Notes: generated from the letters alone by a model not told the origin. A stretch of 13,175 bases of DNA from Deltaproteobacteria bacterium (GCA_011390535.1 JAABSF010000007.1:1-13175); one strand, 5' to 3'. Counted from the first letter of the stretch, positions 1 to 7,696 are shown. Made by a program: numbers and translations.

Positions 1-2
1 TA

Positions 3-827
3 GACCTGGATACGTTTTTTTCTCCAGGAACATGGGAGGCTGCTTTGCTTGCTGCAGGTGGTACCGTGGAGCTTGTCTCTCAAATCATGGAAGGCACTCT
101 GGATAACGGAGCAGCCTTTGTTCGCCCCCCCGGACACCACGCCACCCAAGAGCGTTCGATGGGGTTTTGCATATTGAACAACATAGCCATAGCAACAAAA
201 GCGGCCTTTACAAAGGGCGCAAAGAGAGTCGCTATTATTGACTGGGACCTCCACCATGGAAACGGTACCCAAGACGCATTTTATGAAGACCCTGACGTTT
301 TATACATATCTACGCACATGTCGCCTTTTTTCCCCGGTACCGGCGATTATACGGAAACAGGAGGCAAAAAAGGGGTTGGTTATAATATAAATTTGCCCAT
401 GCCTCCCCGTTCAGGAAGAGCTGAATTCCATGAGGCGTTCAGTCGAATAATATTACCTGTCCTGGACCAGTTCGATCCTTGTGTCATCCTGGTGTCTTGC
501 GGCTTTGACGCTCATGTTTCCGATCCCATCGGAGCATTGGAGTTGGAAACCGATGATTTTAAGATAATAAACCGCTGGGTAATGGAAAAAGCAGCACAAC
601 TATGTCAAAACAAGCTCGCTTTAGTGTTGGAGGGTGGATATGATTTAAACACCCTCGGCTCTGTAAGCGCACTTCTTGTAGAAGATCTCCTGGGAGCCTC
701 AGACAGCTCAGACAAAAAAAACCCCCAACCAAATCCCAATAATATTCAGGTCACTCCGTCAAAGAGCATAATATCCCCCACAATTGACAAGCTCTCCCGT
801 CTGTTGTCACAAAAATGGAAGCTTTGA
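3..827 (+). CDS. Histone deacetylase family protein (class II-like), 5' truncated
   Basis: Zinc-dependent amidohydrolase of the arginase/deacetylase fold, a family that removes acyl groups from acetyl-lysine or small acetylated amines. The frame is already open at the window edge: codons from position 3 give DLDTFFSPGTWEAALLAAGG, a typical internal stretch of the family, so the true start lies upstream and the TTG at 45 is not a start. Visible active-site elements are the His pair of PPGHHATQ (135-140), the metal ligands Asp (246-248) and His (252-254) of DWDLHHGNGTQ, the third metal ligand Asp (522-524) in CGFDAHVSDPIG, and the catalytic Tyr (639-641) of EGGYDL. The motif wording (GFCILNN, DWDxHHGNGTQ) fits class II/HDAH-like bacterial enzymes better than AcuC. 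After the catalytic core there is a roughly 50-residue Ser/Pro/Asn-rich tail. The gene converges with gcvPB, the stops lying only 35 bp apart. The substrate cannot be told from sequence. Confidence 0.93.
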   Translation, partial: DLDTFFSPGTWEAALLAAGGTVELVSQIMEGTLDNGAAFVRPPGHHATQERSMGFCILNNIAIATKAAFTKGAKRVAIIDWDLHHGNGTQDAFYEDPDVLYISTHMSPFFPGTGDYTETGGKKGVGYNINLPMPPRSGRAEFHEAFSRIILPVLDQFDPCVILVSCGFDAHVSDPIGALELETDDFKIINRWVMEKAAQLCQNKLALVLEGGYDLNTLGSVSALLVEDLLGASDSSDKKNPQPNPNNIQVTPSKSIISPTIDKLSRLLSQKWKL

Positions 828-862
828 TACTCTGCGCGAGCTTTCCGTTCCTTTAGTGAATC

Positions 863-2374
863 TCAGGCTTTTTTTTCGTCTTTCTTCGCCACCCATCGGA
901 GTTTTGGTCGTCGGGCCGCCTGCACTTCATCTAATCTGGAAAGCCCGACATTATGAGGTGCTGAATGAAGAACATCGGGGTTCTCTTTCGCCTCATCAAA
1001 GATGCTCTCCATAATATTGCAAAACCTCTCCACCTCCTCGGGGGTTTCGGTCTCAGTGGGCTCAATCATCAAGGCCCCTTGCACAATAAGGGGAAAATAC
1101 ACGGTTGGAGGATGAACACCATAATCAACCAATCTCTTGGCTATATCCATAGTGGTCACACCTGTTTCTTTTTTGAGTTCCCTGTCTGAGAAAACTACTT
1201 CGTGAAGACAGGGCCTTTTGTATTCCAGAGTGTACTTGCCTTGGAGCCTGACTCTTACATAGTTTGCATTCAACACCGCGAGCTGAGTAGCCTCTTTGAG
1301 GCCTTTTGCGCCCATCTCCAATATATATGTATAAGCCCTAACCAATACTCCAAAATTACCAAAAAAAGAACGCACCCTGCCGATCGAAAGAGGGCGATCA
1401 AATTTCCACACAAACCTTTCTTCTTCTTTTTCCACGGTGGGACGAGGCAGATAGGGAACAAGCTCTTCGACGACTCCGACCGGTCCGCTGCCTGGCCCTC
1501 CACCGCCGTGTGGGGTACTGAATGTCTTGTGCAAATTGTAGTGCATCACGTCGACACCGTGTTTTCCAGGCTGCAAATACCCCATCAACGCGTTAAGGTT
1601 GGCGCCGTCCATATAAACCATCGCCCCATAACGATGCATAATGTCGGCTATTTCAGCTATATGAGTTTCAAACAAACCCAGCGTATTTGGATTCGTTATC
1701 ATAATGGCGGCGACTTCATCTCCTCCAACCTCTTCCATAGCCCGCTCTACATCCTCAGGCCTCAATATACCTTCTTCTCCGCTAGCTATTTGTTTCGGCT
1801 TATATCCATTCAGTGTTACTGATGCGGGGTTTGTGCCATGGGCTGAATCAGGAACAAGAACCCATTTTCTTGGGTTTCCGTTTTTTACATGATGTGCCCT
1901 GATCATCATCAGCCCTGTTAACTCTCCATGCGCACCCGCTGCCGGTTGCAATGATACTCGAGCAAACCCCCCAATTTCGCACAAAAACCTTTCCAGTTCC
2001 CAAATTATCTGCATCGCCCCCTGTAGCTCGCTCTCATCTTGATATGGATGAATGTCCGCGAAACCCGGCAACCTGCACGTCACCTCATTGATCCTGGGGT
2101 TATGTTTCATCGTACAGGATCCCAATGGATAAAACCCTGCATCAATTGAATGGTTCCATTGGCTTAGCCTGGTGTAATGTCTCACCACCTCAACCTCACT
2201 CACCTCTGGAAGATCAGGACTCTTTTCCCTAAGTTGTTTAGAATCAAACTCATCTCTAGGATCTGCCTCTTCTACCTCCAATTTAGGCAATGAGGCTCCT
2301 GATCTTCCTTCGGCACCGAGTTCGAAAATCAAAGGCTCATGATATAAAATTCCACGTGTCTCAATGGGGTTCAT
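863..2374 (-). CDS. gcvPB: Glycine dehydrogenase (decarboxylating) subunit 2, P-protein PB
   Basis: C-terminal, PLP-carrying half of the split P-protein of the glycine cleavage system. With GcvPA it decarboxylates glycine and passes the aminomethyl group to lipoyl-GcvH in the cytoplasm. The PLP lysine is K283 (codon complementary to 1526-1528) in NLHKTFSTPHGGGGPG, the hallmark of the family. Other conserved stretches are FYPLGSCTMKHNPRINE near residue 83, LQPAAGAHGELTGL and PDSAHGTNPASVTLNG. At 503 residues it matches the usual size of stand-alone PB subunits. The ATG at 2374 is preceded by a good Shine-Dalgarno (AAGGAGA) about 7 nt upstream, so the start is well supported. It is the last gene of gcvH-gcvPA-gcvPB, 79 nt after gcvPA, and ends tail-to-tail with the deacetylase gene. 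The C-terminus is Lys/Glu-rich (AKKDEKKA). No convincing terminator is visible downstream. Confidence 0.96.
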   Translation of the reverse strand: MNPIETRGILYHEPLIFELGAEGRSGASLPKLEVEEADPRDEFDSKQLREKSPDLPEVSEVEVVRHYTRLSQWNHSIDAGFYPLGSCTMKHNPRINEVTCRLPGFADIHPYQDESELQGAMQIIWELERFLCEIGGFARVSLQPAAGAHGELTGLMMIRAHHVKNGNPRKWVLVPDSAHGTNPASVTLNGYKPKQIASGEEGILRPEDVERAMEEVGGDEVAAIMITNPNTLGLFETHIAEIADIMHRYGAMVYMDGANLNALMGYLQPGKHGVDVMHYNLHKTFSTPHGGGGPGSGPVGVVEELVPYLPRPTVEKEEERFVWKFDRPLSIGRVRSFFGNFGVLVRAYTYILEMGAKGLKEATQLAVLNANYVRVRLQGKYTLEYKRPCLHEVVFSDRELKKETGVTTMDIAKRLVDYGVHPPTVYFPLIVQGALMIEPTETETPEEVERFCNIMESIFDEAKENPDVLHSAPHNVGLSRLDEVQAARRPKLRWVAKKDEKKA

Positions 2375-2453
2375 GCAGTTATCTCCTTCGGGGAATCTTT
2401 AAAAAGACTCTCTTCTGCCTCTCTATAATCGGATACCCGATACTACACCGAAT
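2375..2453 (-). other. gcvPA-gcvPB spacer with a short hairpin and the gcvPB RBS
   Basis: This 79-nt intra-operon gap contains a perfect 5-bp stem with a 4-nt loop (ATCGG/CCGAT at 2428-2432 and 2437-2441) and the AAGGAGA ribosome-binding site of gcvPB. The hairpin has no T-run on the minus strand, so it is not a terminator. It could stabilise the upstream message or be chance. Confidence 0.35.
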
Positions 2454-3809
2454 TTACATGTGTCGTTCAAATGCTGTCACCAGTTGATCCATCTGTTCCC
2501 TGGTGTTTCTCTCTGTTACACAGACCAACAGCAGATCTTTCCACTTTTCATCAAATCTCCCAAGGGGAACACCTGGATCAACGCCATCTTTATTTCGAAT
2601 CTCAAGGGTCAATTGCCGGGCGTCCCCACCGGGGGCTCGAACCACAAACTCGTTATAGTGAGCCGCCTTTGGAAATGCCATAATCCCTAAGGAATGAAGC
2701 TTTTTTCTTAAATAGCGTGAATTGCTGTAGTTGATTTTTGAAAGCCTGTGAAATCCTCTTTTTCCAAGGAGGCTCATATGTATACCAAACGCTAGTGCCA
2801 TCAAGGCTTGGTTCGTACATATATTGGATGTCGCCTTTTCACGCCTTATGTGTTGCTCTCTTGTAGCCAAAGTTAACACGTAACCCCGCCGTCCGTCGGT
2901 ATCTACTGTTTCTCCCACCAACCGTCCGGGCATGGAACGTTTATACTTATCCCGACAAGCCATCAAGCCAACGCCCGGACCTCCCATGTTCAACGGTCCG
3001 CAAATACCCAGCCCTTCACCGACAGCCAAATGACAACCCATGTTTCCCGGAGATTCCAGGATTCCGAGAGATGTAATTTCACCTACATTTTGGCACACCA
3101 ATGCGCGTTCTTTTTCAGCTATTTCCACTACCTCTCTGACGTTCTCCACGATTCCAAAAAGATTCGGTGATTGAAGGAGCACCCCGGCTACATCCTTGCT
3201 CATCTTTTTCTTTAAAAACTCTAAATCAAGATCTCCCCCCTTCGTGAGGGGAATAACCTCCAGATCAAGATCATCTACTCCTTCGGTGAAAGTTCTACAG
3301 GTCTCAAGCGCTTCAGGATGCACCCCTTCACTTATGAGCACCTTTCTTCTACGCCGCTGAACCCTGTGCATCATAAGCACTGCTTCCGCACAAGCAGAAG
3401 CACCGTCATACAAAGATGCGTTGGCAACATCAAAGCCCAATAGCTCTGCGGTAATGGTTTGAAATTCAAACGCCCCTTGCAAGGTTCCTTGACTCACTTC
3501 CGGCTGATAGGGTGTGTATGCGGTGAAAAATTCACCCCTTGAAATGAGCATGTCCACTGTAGCCGGAACACTGTGTCGGTAAGCACCACAACCAACAAAA
3601 GAAGAACTGCACCCAAGGGCTCTATTTTTTACCGATAAAGCACCGAGTTGATCTTTTAGCGCCCCTTCATCTAGTGGCTCTGGCAAATCCAAGTCTTCTT
3701 TAACCCTCAGTTTATCAGGGATGCTTTCAAAAAGAGCGTCAATCGTTTCAACGCCTATCTTGTTCAGCATTCTTTCCAAATCATCGGTGGTGTGAGGCAA
3801 GTATCGCAT
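2454..3809 (-). CDS. gcvPA: Glycine dehydrogenase (decarboxylating) subunit 1, P-protein PA
   Basis: N-terminal half of the split P-protein. It pairs with GcvPB to form the PLP-dependent glycine decarboxylase; this half has the fold but not the PLP lysine. The N-terminus MRYLPHTTDDLERMLNKIG is the typical PA opening, and GAYRHSVPATVDMLISRGEFFTAYTPYQPEVSQGTLQ plus NASLYDGASACAEAVLMM are strongly conserved family segments. I chose the ATG at 3809 (451 residues): GAGGAG sits 11 nt upstream, and the protein begins exactly at the conserved MRYLPHT. An in-frame GTG at 3821 would add four residues (MKNF) and overlap the gcvH stop as GTGA, but its purine run almost touches the start codon. With either start the gene is tightly coupled to gcvH. 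It ends in TAA at 2454-2456. Confidence 0.95.
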   Translation of the reverse strand: MRYLPHTTDDLERMLNKIGVETIDALFESIPDKLRVKEDLDLPEPLDEGALKDQLGALSVKNRALGCSSSFVGCGAYRHSVPATVDMLISRGEFFTAYTPYQPEVSQGTLQGAFEFQTITAELLGFDVANASLYDGASACAEAVLMMHRVQRRRRKVLISEGVHPEALETCRTFTEGVDDLDLEVIPLTKGGDLDLEFLKKKMSKDVAGVLLQSPNLFGIVENVREVVEIAEKERALVCQNVGEITSLGILESPGNMGCHLAVGEGLGICGPLNMGGPGVGLMACRDKYKRSMPGRLVGETVDTDGRRGYVLTLATREQHIRREKATSNICTNQALMALAFGIHMSLLGKRGFHRLSKINYSNSRYLRKKLHSLGIMAFPKAAHYNEFVVRAPGGDARQLTLEIRNKDGVDPGVPLGRFDEKWKDLLLVCVTERNTREQMDQLVTAFERHM

Positions 3810-3817
3810 GAAGTTTT

Positions 3818-4207
3818 TCACTCCTCGTCTGCAACATGTTTTTTGTAGGCTTCCACATCCATCAATCCACTAATTGCATCTTCTCCGCTTACTTCCACCT
3901 GAACGATCCACCCTTTCTCATAAGGGTCTTCGTTTATAACCTCAGGTGTATCTTCAAGTTCTTCATTTATTTTCACTACCTTACCGGAAACCGGACTAAA
4001 AAGATCGCTTTGAGCCTTCACCGATTCAATGGAACCAAACACCTCTCCCTTTTCCAGCTCATCTTCCTCTTGAGGAAGCCCAACATAGGTAATGTCTCCC
4101 AGCTGCTCCACAGCGTGATGGGTTATCCCGATGGTGACAATATCGCCCTCTATCTTTGCCCACTCATGATCCTCTGAATAATAAAACTTCTCTGGAAATG
4201 AACTCAT
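3818..4207 (-). CDS. gcvH: Glycine cleavage system H protein
   Basis: Lipoyl carrier protein of the glycine cleavage system. Its lipoylated arm collects the aminomethyl group from the P-protein and presents it to the T-protein and then to dihydrolipoamide dehydrogenase. The lipoylation site is K64 in GSIESVKAQSDLFSPVSG. The opening YYSEDHEWAKIEGDIVTIGITHHAVEQLGDITYVGLP is textbook GcvH, and 129 residues is the normal length. The ATG at 4207 has a clear AGAGGAGA ribosome-binding site a few bases upstream. It is the first gene of the operon, transcribed from the 320-bp divergent region shared with the kinase gene. The usual preceding gcvT is missing: the next gene upstream is the kinase, on the other strand. 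Confidence 0.97.
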   Translation of the reverse strand: MSSFPEKFYYSEDHEWAKIEGDIVTIGITHHAVEQLGDITYVGLPQEEDELEKGEVFGSIESVKAQSDLFSPVSGKVVKINEELEDTPEVINEDPYEKGWIVQVEVSGEDAISGLMDVEAYKKHVADEE

Positions 4208-4380
4208 GTCTTTTCTCCTCTTGAGATGGATTCAGCCCTTGAAGGTGAAGATTAGGAATTTATTATTCCCAACCTGTAAAACCCGTGCTTTTTTTCACCG
4301 TATCGCTCACTTCTTTTTATTAAGTGCTTGTGACTCTGTAATAAACAAAAACAAGGACCTTATAAATCCAGTGTGCCGGT

Positions 4381-4398
4381 GTACATTGATGAACGTAC
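4381..4398. repeat. Operator-like inverted repeat in the gcvH leader
   Basis: GTACATT-gatg-AACGTAC has 7-base arms with a single mismatch in DNA. Read in the minus-strand RNA it becomes GUACGUU-CAUC-AAUGUAC, which pairs over all seven positions if one G-U wobble is allowed. It would lie just downstream of the proposed gcv transcription start, where a repressor site or a 5' stabilising hairpin would be expected. Its function is unknown. Confidence 0.4.
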
Positions 4399-4417
4399 AG
4401 AAAACCTTTTTTGAGGA

Positions 4418-4445
4418 AGGATAGAACGTTGCGCCACCGGGTCAA
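4418..4445 (-). promoter_or_regulatory. Candidate sigma-70 promoter for gcvH-gcvPA-gcvPB
   Basis: On the minus strand TTGACC (complement of 4440-4445) and TATCCT (complement of 4418-4423) are separated by 16 bp. This is a fair match to -35/-10 consensus. Transcription would start near 4411, giving a leader of about 200 nt. It is prediction by eye only. Confidence 0.35.
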
Positions 4446-4477
4446 GGGAAAAAGGGTGTTTTTTTTTATTCCGTTGC

Positions 4478-4483
4478 TATTAT
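4478..4483 (+). promoter_or_regulatory. Possible -10 element of the kinase gene
   Basis: TATTAT is one base from the TATAAT consensus and lies about 45 bp upstream of the kinase start, overlapping the small dyad GCTAT-TATGC-ATAGC (4476-4490). No good -35 is seen at 16-18 bp upstream. If real, it gives a short leader with the AGGGG ribosome-binding site at 4511-4515. Confidence 0.25.
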
Positions 4484-4527
4484 GCATAGCTGGGTTGTGA
4501 TTCTACAAAAAGGGGATAAGCGTAGTT

Positions 4528-5808
4528 TTGAAAATGTTTGGTAAATATGAACTTCTTTCTCTTATCTCCCGTGGAGGCATGGCGGAGATCTACCACGCAC
4601 GAATGACGGGCCTGTCAGGGTTCTCAAAGGACGCTGCGCTCAAAAGAATTCTCCCGGAACACAGTCGAAATGAGGAGTTTGTTCATCTCTTCGTCAACGA
4701 AGCCCGGGTAGCGGCTAAACTTCATCATGCAAATATCGTCCAGGTGTTTGATTTCGGAGATATTGACGGGGAATACTACCTTGCAATGGAGCTGGTAAAC
4801 GGAACGGATCTTCGAAAATTTCTCAGGCCCTCACAGAAAAAAAATGAAGCTGTGGATATTGAGCTGGCGACATATATCATAACTCAGGTTTTTAAGGGGT
4901 TGCATTATGCACACACTGCAAAAGATGAAACCGGTGCGTCTCTTTACATCATTCACCGCGATCTGTCTCCGCACAACATTCTCCTGTCTTCCTCCGGGGA
5001 AGTAAAAATAAGTGATTTCGGCATAGCCAAGGCTGCTTTTACGACAGGAATCACTGCACAAGGTTTCGTACGAGGAAAGCTCGGCTATATGTCCCCGGAA
5101 CAAGTCGCCGGCCAACCCTTGAGTCAAAAAAGCGATATCTTCTCTGTGGGCGTAATAGTTTATGAGCTTTTGATAGGCAAACGCCTCTATAAAGGAAGCC
5201 AGGGAAGAAAGATGGTGCAGCAAATAGCAAAAGCCGAACCTCCCGACCCAAAAAGCTATAGTCACCTCCCCCCGGAATTGTCATCCTTCATGTTAAGCCT
5301 TCTGGAACGAGATCCCCACCAGCGACCCAGCGCCGGTGAAGCGCTCCGATTCCTTAACTCCGCCGGCTTAAATGTTGACAAGAGCCTAATTTTGTCCGAG
5401 CTTCTATCTTCCCCCGAGCAATCCCCACAATCTCAGGTTTCATCCCAAGCAGAGAGCGCAATCATTAAAAACAAAGTGGATCCAGGGCCTTCTTTTCCAC
5501 CTCAAGAGACTCCAGCGGGACCAACCTCACCAGCGAGGGTTCGGAAAAAACAAAACCTTGCTGAAATGCAAACCCTCCTTTTGGCTGGAGAAAAAACCTA
5601 TAATAAATTCAAAGACAAACCCAAAAATCAACAACTTTTCGAACAAGAGACACTGCTCCTAAATCCAAACAGTGAACCCCAACCGGTAAAAGGAAACAAG
5701 GAAAACCCAAAAAACCTCGGCATACCGTTTTTTCGCCTCATTCTTTTGGGAATAACAGCAGCAGCACTTGCTTTTTTGGTTATTGTTTCCTTTCTGACTA
5801 CAAATTAG
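4528..5808 (+). CDS. Tail-anchored Ser/Thr protein kinase (Hanks type)
   Basis: Eukaryotic-like protein kinase. The glycine-rich loop ISRGGMAEIYHA (about 13-24), the ATP-anchoring K39 (AALKRI), the catalytic H143-R144-D145 and the DFG at 163-165 are all present. They are followed by an activation segment rich in Thr and the GYMSPEQ motif, so it should be active. The catalytic loop reads HRDLSPHN rather than HRDLKPEN, a variant common in deltaproteobacterial and myxobacterial kinases. After the kinase domain (to about 280) comes a Pro/Gln/Ser/Lys-rich linker of about 120 residues. One hydrophobic helix follows at the very C-terminus (about 403-423), leaving only a few residues beyond it. This predicts a cytoplasmic kinase anchored by its tail without an external sensor domain. 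The start is TTG at 4528, best spaced from AGGGG at 4511-4515; ATG at 4534 is the alternative. It is divergent from gcvH; the substrate is unknown. Confidence 0.92.
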   Translation: MKMFGKYELLSLISRGGMAEIYHARMTGLSGFSKDAALKRILPEHSRNEEFVHLFVNEARVAAKLHHANIVQVFDFGDIDGEYYLAMELVNGTDLRKFLRPSQKKNEAVDIELATYIITQVFKGLHYAHTAKDETGASLYIIHRDLSPHNILLSSSGEVKISDFGIAKAAFTTGITAQGFVRGKLGYMSPEQVAGQPLSQKSDIFSVGVIVYELLIGKRLYKGSQGRKMVQQIAKAEPPDPKSYSHLPPELSSFMLSLLERDPHQRPSAGEALRFLNSAGLNVDKSLILSELLSSPEQSPQSQVSSQAESAIIKNKVDPGPSFPPQETPAGPTSPARVRKKQNLAEMQTLLLAGEKTYNKFKDKPKNQQLFEQETLLLNPNSEPQPVKGNKENPKNLGIPFFRLILLGITAAALAFLVIVSFLTTN

Positions 5809-5892
5809 CTCACAAAAAGATTTCGCTAATTGATAAATCTTCCTCTTCAAAGGGTTGCCCAAGAAGTCTATTGTGTTAGATTGCTATTCCTT
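5809..5892 (+). other. Kinase-lepA spacer with AT-rich inverted repeat
   Basis: The gap of 84 bp contains a perfect 7-bp inverted repeat, AAGATTT (5817-5823) and AAATCTT (5835-5841), with an 11-nt loop. It is too AT-rich and lacks a following T-run to be a convincing terminator. No clear Shine-Dalgarno precedes the lepA ATG. Confidence 0.35.
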
Positions 5893-7686
5893 ATGACAAA
5901 GATTCGAAATTTCAGCATAGTTGCACACATTGACCATGGCAAATCAACCCTGGCCGATCGTCTCATTCAAATGACCGGAGAGGTCGCAGAGCGCGACTTC
6001 CGAGATCAGATCCTTGACTCCATGGACCTGGAGAGAGAACGCGGCATAACCATAAAAAGCAACACGATTACACTACCGTATAAATCACGGTCAGGCGAAG
6101 AGTTCGCATTGAACCTCATTGACACCCCCGGCCATGTGGACTTCACCTATGAAGTTTCCAGGGCGCTGGCGTCTTGTGAAGGTGTTCTTTTGCTAATCGA
6201 TGCCGCTCAAGGCGTACAAGCTCAGACGCTGGCACATTTGTACGGAGCTCTCGAGCAAAATCTTGAAATTGTTCCGGTGATAAACAAAATCGACCTACCT
6301 GCAGCAGATATTCCAAGAATCAAAGAGCAAATAGAAAATGATCTTGGGCTTGATCCGGAAGATGTCGTTTGCTGCTCGGCAAAAACCGGAGAAGGCATTG
6401 CCGACGTTTTAGAGGCAGTAGTAAAAAGAATACCCCCGCCGGAAACTAAAGAAGACGCCCCTTTGTCCGCCCTGGTTTTTGACGCAAACTATGATCCCTA
6501 TCGCGGAACTGTGGTGAGCTTTCGTATTTTTACAGGCTCCGTAAAAAAAGGGGATAAGTTGAGGTTCATGTGGAATAAATCTGTCTACGATGTCGAAGAG
6601 ATCGGGCTCTTTAGACTTAAAAAAAGCCCTCAGCCTTGTCTGAAAGCGGGCCAGGTGGGGTATCTTGTCGCCGGAATCAAGACCATCTCTGATGTTCGTA
6701 TAGGTGACACCATCACCCACAATAATAAACCTGTAGCCCAACCGTTACCTGGGTTTCAAGAAGTGAAGCCGGTGGTCTTTTCTTCTGTTTATCCAATATC
6801 CTCCGATGACTACCCCTCTCTGTGTGACGCCATCGAGCGCTATAAGCTCAATGACGCCGCGCTTATTTATCAAAAAGACAGCTCCGTTGCCCTTGGTAGA
6901 GGGTTCCGTTGTGGTTTCTTGGGGTTGCTCCATATGGAGATTTTTCAACAGCGTATGGAACGGGAACATGATCAAGCCATCATAATGACCGTCCCTAGTG
7001 TGAGCTATCGGTTTACCATGGACGACGGATCCGAGATAATTGTTGATAATCCTGCATATTATCCCGATAAAAACCATATAGTAAAATCCGAAGAACCCTA
7101 TATCAGAGCCAATATAATGGTTCCTGAAAAATTCGTCGGCGCAGTGATGAACCTCAGCACCGAGCGCAGGGGCGAAAACCCAAATTTTGGATATCCTGGT
7201 GTGGGACGAGTTGAAATTTTTATCGATCTTCCCCTTGCCGAGGTGATCTTCGATTTTTATGACAAGCTGAAGAGCAGCACACAAGGATACGGCTCTTTTG
7301 ATTATGAACCTATTGGTTACAGAGCAAGTGACCTCGTTAAGCTCGATATATTGGTAAACAAAGAACCTGTCGATGCCTTGGCCTTAATGGTTCACAGGGA
7401 TTCGGCGCGAACTAGAGCCATTGCCATTTGCGAACGATTAAAAGAAGAAATTCCTAAACAAATGTTCAAAATTCCGATTCAAGGAGCAATCGGCGGTACA
7501 ATTATCGCCAGAACTACGATCTCTGCTTTTCGCAAGGATGTTACCGCAAAGTGTTACGGAGGAGACATCTCTCGAAAACGAAAACTCCTTGAGAAACAGA
7601 AAAAAGGCAAAGCACGAATGAAAATGGTAGGACAAGTCGAAGTGCCGCAGAGCGCTTTTATCTCCGTCTTAAATACCAGCAAATAA
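5893..7686 (+). CDS. lepA: Elongation factor 4 (LepA), ribosome-associated GTPase
   Basis: Translational GTPase related to EF-G that acts on the ribosome in translation initiation and back-translocation and binds the membrane under some conditions. With the ATG at 5893 it is 597 residues, the normal size. GTPase motifs are AHIDHGKST (11-19), RGITIK (50-55), DTPGH (77-81) and NKID (131-134). The C-terminal domain specific to LepA is intact, ending with KCYGGDISRKRKLLEKQKKGKARMKMVG and the conserved VEVPQSAF. An upstream in-frame TTG at 5830 would add 21 residues with no family similarity (INLPLQRVAQEV...), so I reject it. There is no strong ribosome-binding site upstream of the ATG, which is unusual for a highly expressed factor. 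hemW follows after 10 nt, almost certainly co-transcribed. Confidence 0.97.
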   Translation: MTKIRNFSIVAHIDHGKSTLADRLIQMTGEVAERDFRDQILDSMDLERERGITIKSNTITLPYKSRSGEEFALNLIDTPGHVDFTYEVSRALASCEGVLLLIDAAQGVQAQTLAHLYGALEQNLEIVPVINKIDLPAADIPRIKEQIENDLGLDPEDVVCCSAKTGEGIADVLEAVVKRIPPPETKEDAPLSALVFDANYDPYRGTVVSFRIFTGSVKKGDKLRFMWNKSVYDVEEIGLFRLKKSPQPCLKAGQVGYLVAGIKTISDVRIGDTITHNNKPVAQPLPGFQEVKPVVFSSVYPISSDDYPSLCDAIERYKLNDAALIYQKDSSVALGRGFRCGFLGLLHMEIFQQRMEREHDQAIIMTVPSVSYRFTMDDGSEIIVDNPAYYPDKNHIVKSEEPYIRANIMVPEKFVGAVMNLSTERRGENPNFGYPGVGRVEIFIDLPLAEVIFDFYDKLKSSTQGYGSFDYEPIGYRASDLVKLDILVNKEPVDALALMVHRDSARTRAIAICERLKEEIPKQMFKIPIQGAIGGTIIARTTISAFRKDVTAKCYGGDISRKRKLLEKQKKGKARMKMVGQVEVPQSAFISVLNTSK

Positions 7687-7696
7687 AGTTACACCC

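Larger units (their letters stand above)
4208..4527. promoter_or_regulatory. Divergent control region between gcvH and the kinase gene
   Basis: This 320-bp gap carries no credible gene and must hold the promoters for both directions. On the minus strand it would form a gcvH leader of about 200 nt if the candidate promoter near 4418-4445 is right. Three inverted repeats are visible: 4381-4398, 4476-4490 (GCTAT-5 nt-ATAGC), and a weaker GGAAT-5 nt-ATTCC at about 4255-4269. I looked for the glycine riboswitch core in the gcvH leader and did not see it. Confidence 0.6.

Noticed and set aside
1202..1822. 206-residue plus-strand frame opposite gcvPB
   Set aside because: It is fully antisense to a strongly conserved gene, with no motif of its own and a sequence typical of a shadow frame.
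4208..4411. Glycine riboswitch upstream of gcvH
   Set aside because: I searched the minus-strand leader for the conserved GGAGAG/CUCUCAGG-type core and tandem aptamers and saw none.
4455..4460. A -35 box paired with TATTAT for the kinase gene
   Set aside because: GGTGTT at the right spacing shares almost nothing with TTGACA, so only the -10 is mentioned, at low confidence.
5830..5892. Upstream TTG start for lepA adding 21 residues
   Set aside because: The extra residues are unlike any LepA, the ATG at 5893 gives the canonical MTKIRNFSIVAHIDHGKST opening, and no ribosome-binding site favours the TTG.
6745..7284. 179-residue minus-strand frame inside lepA
   Set aside because: It is antisense to the conserved LepA coding region and has no recognisable domain.
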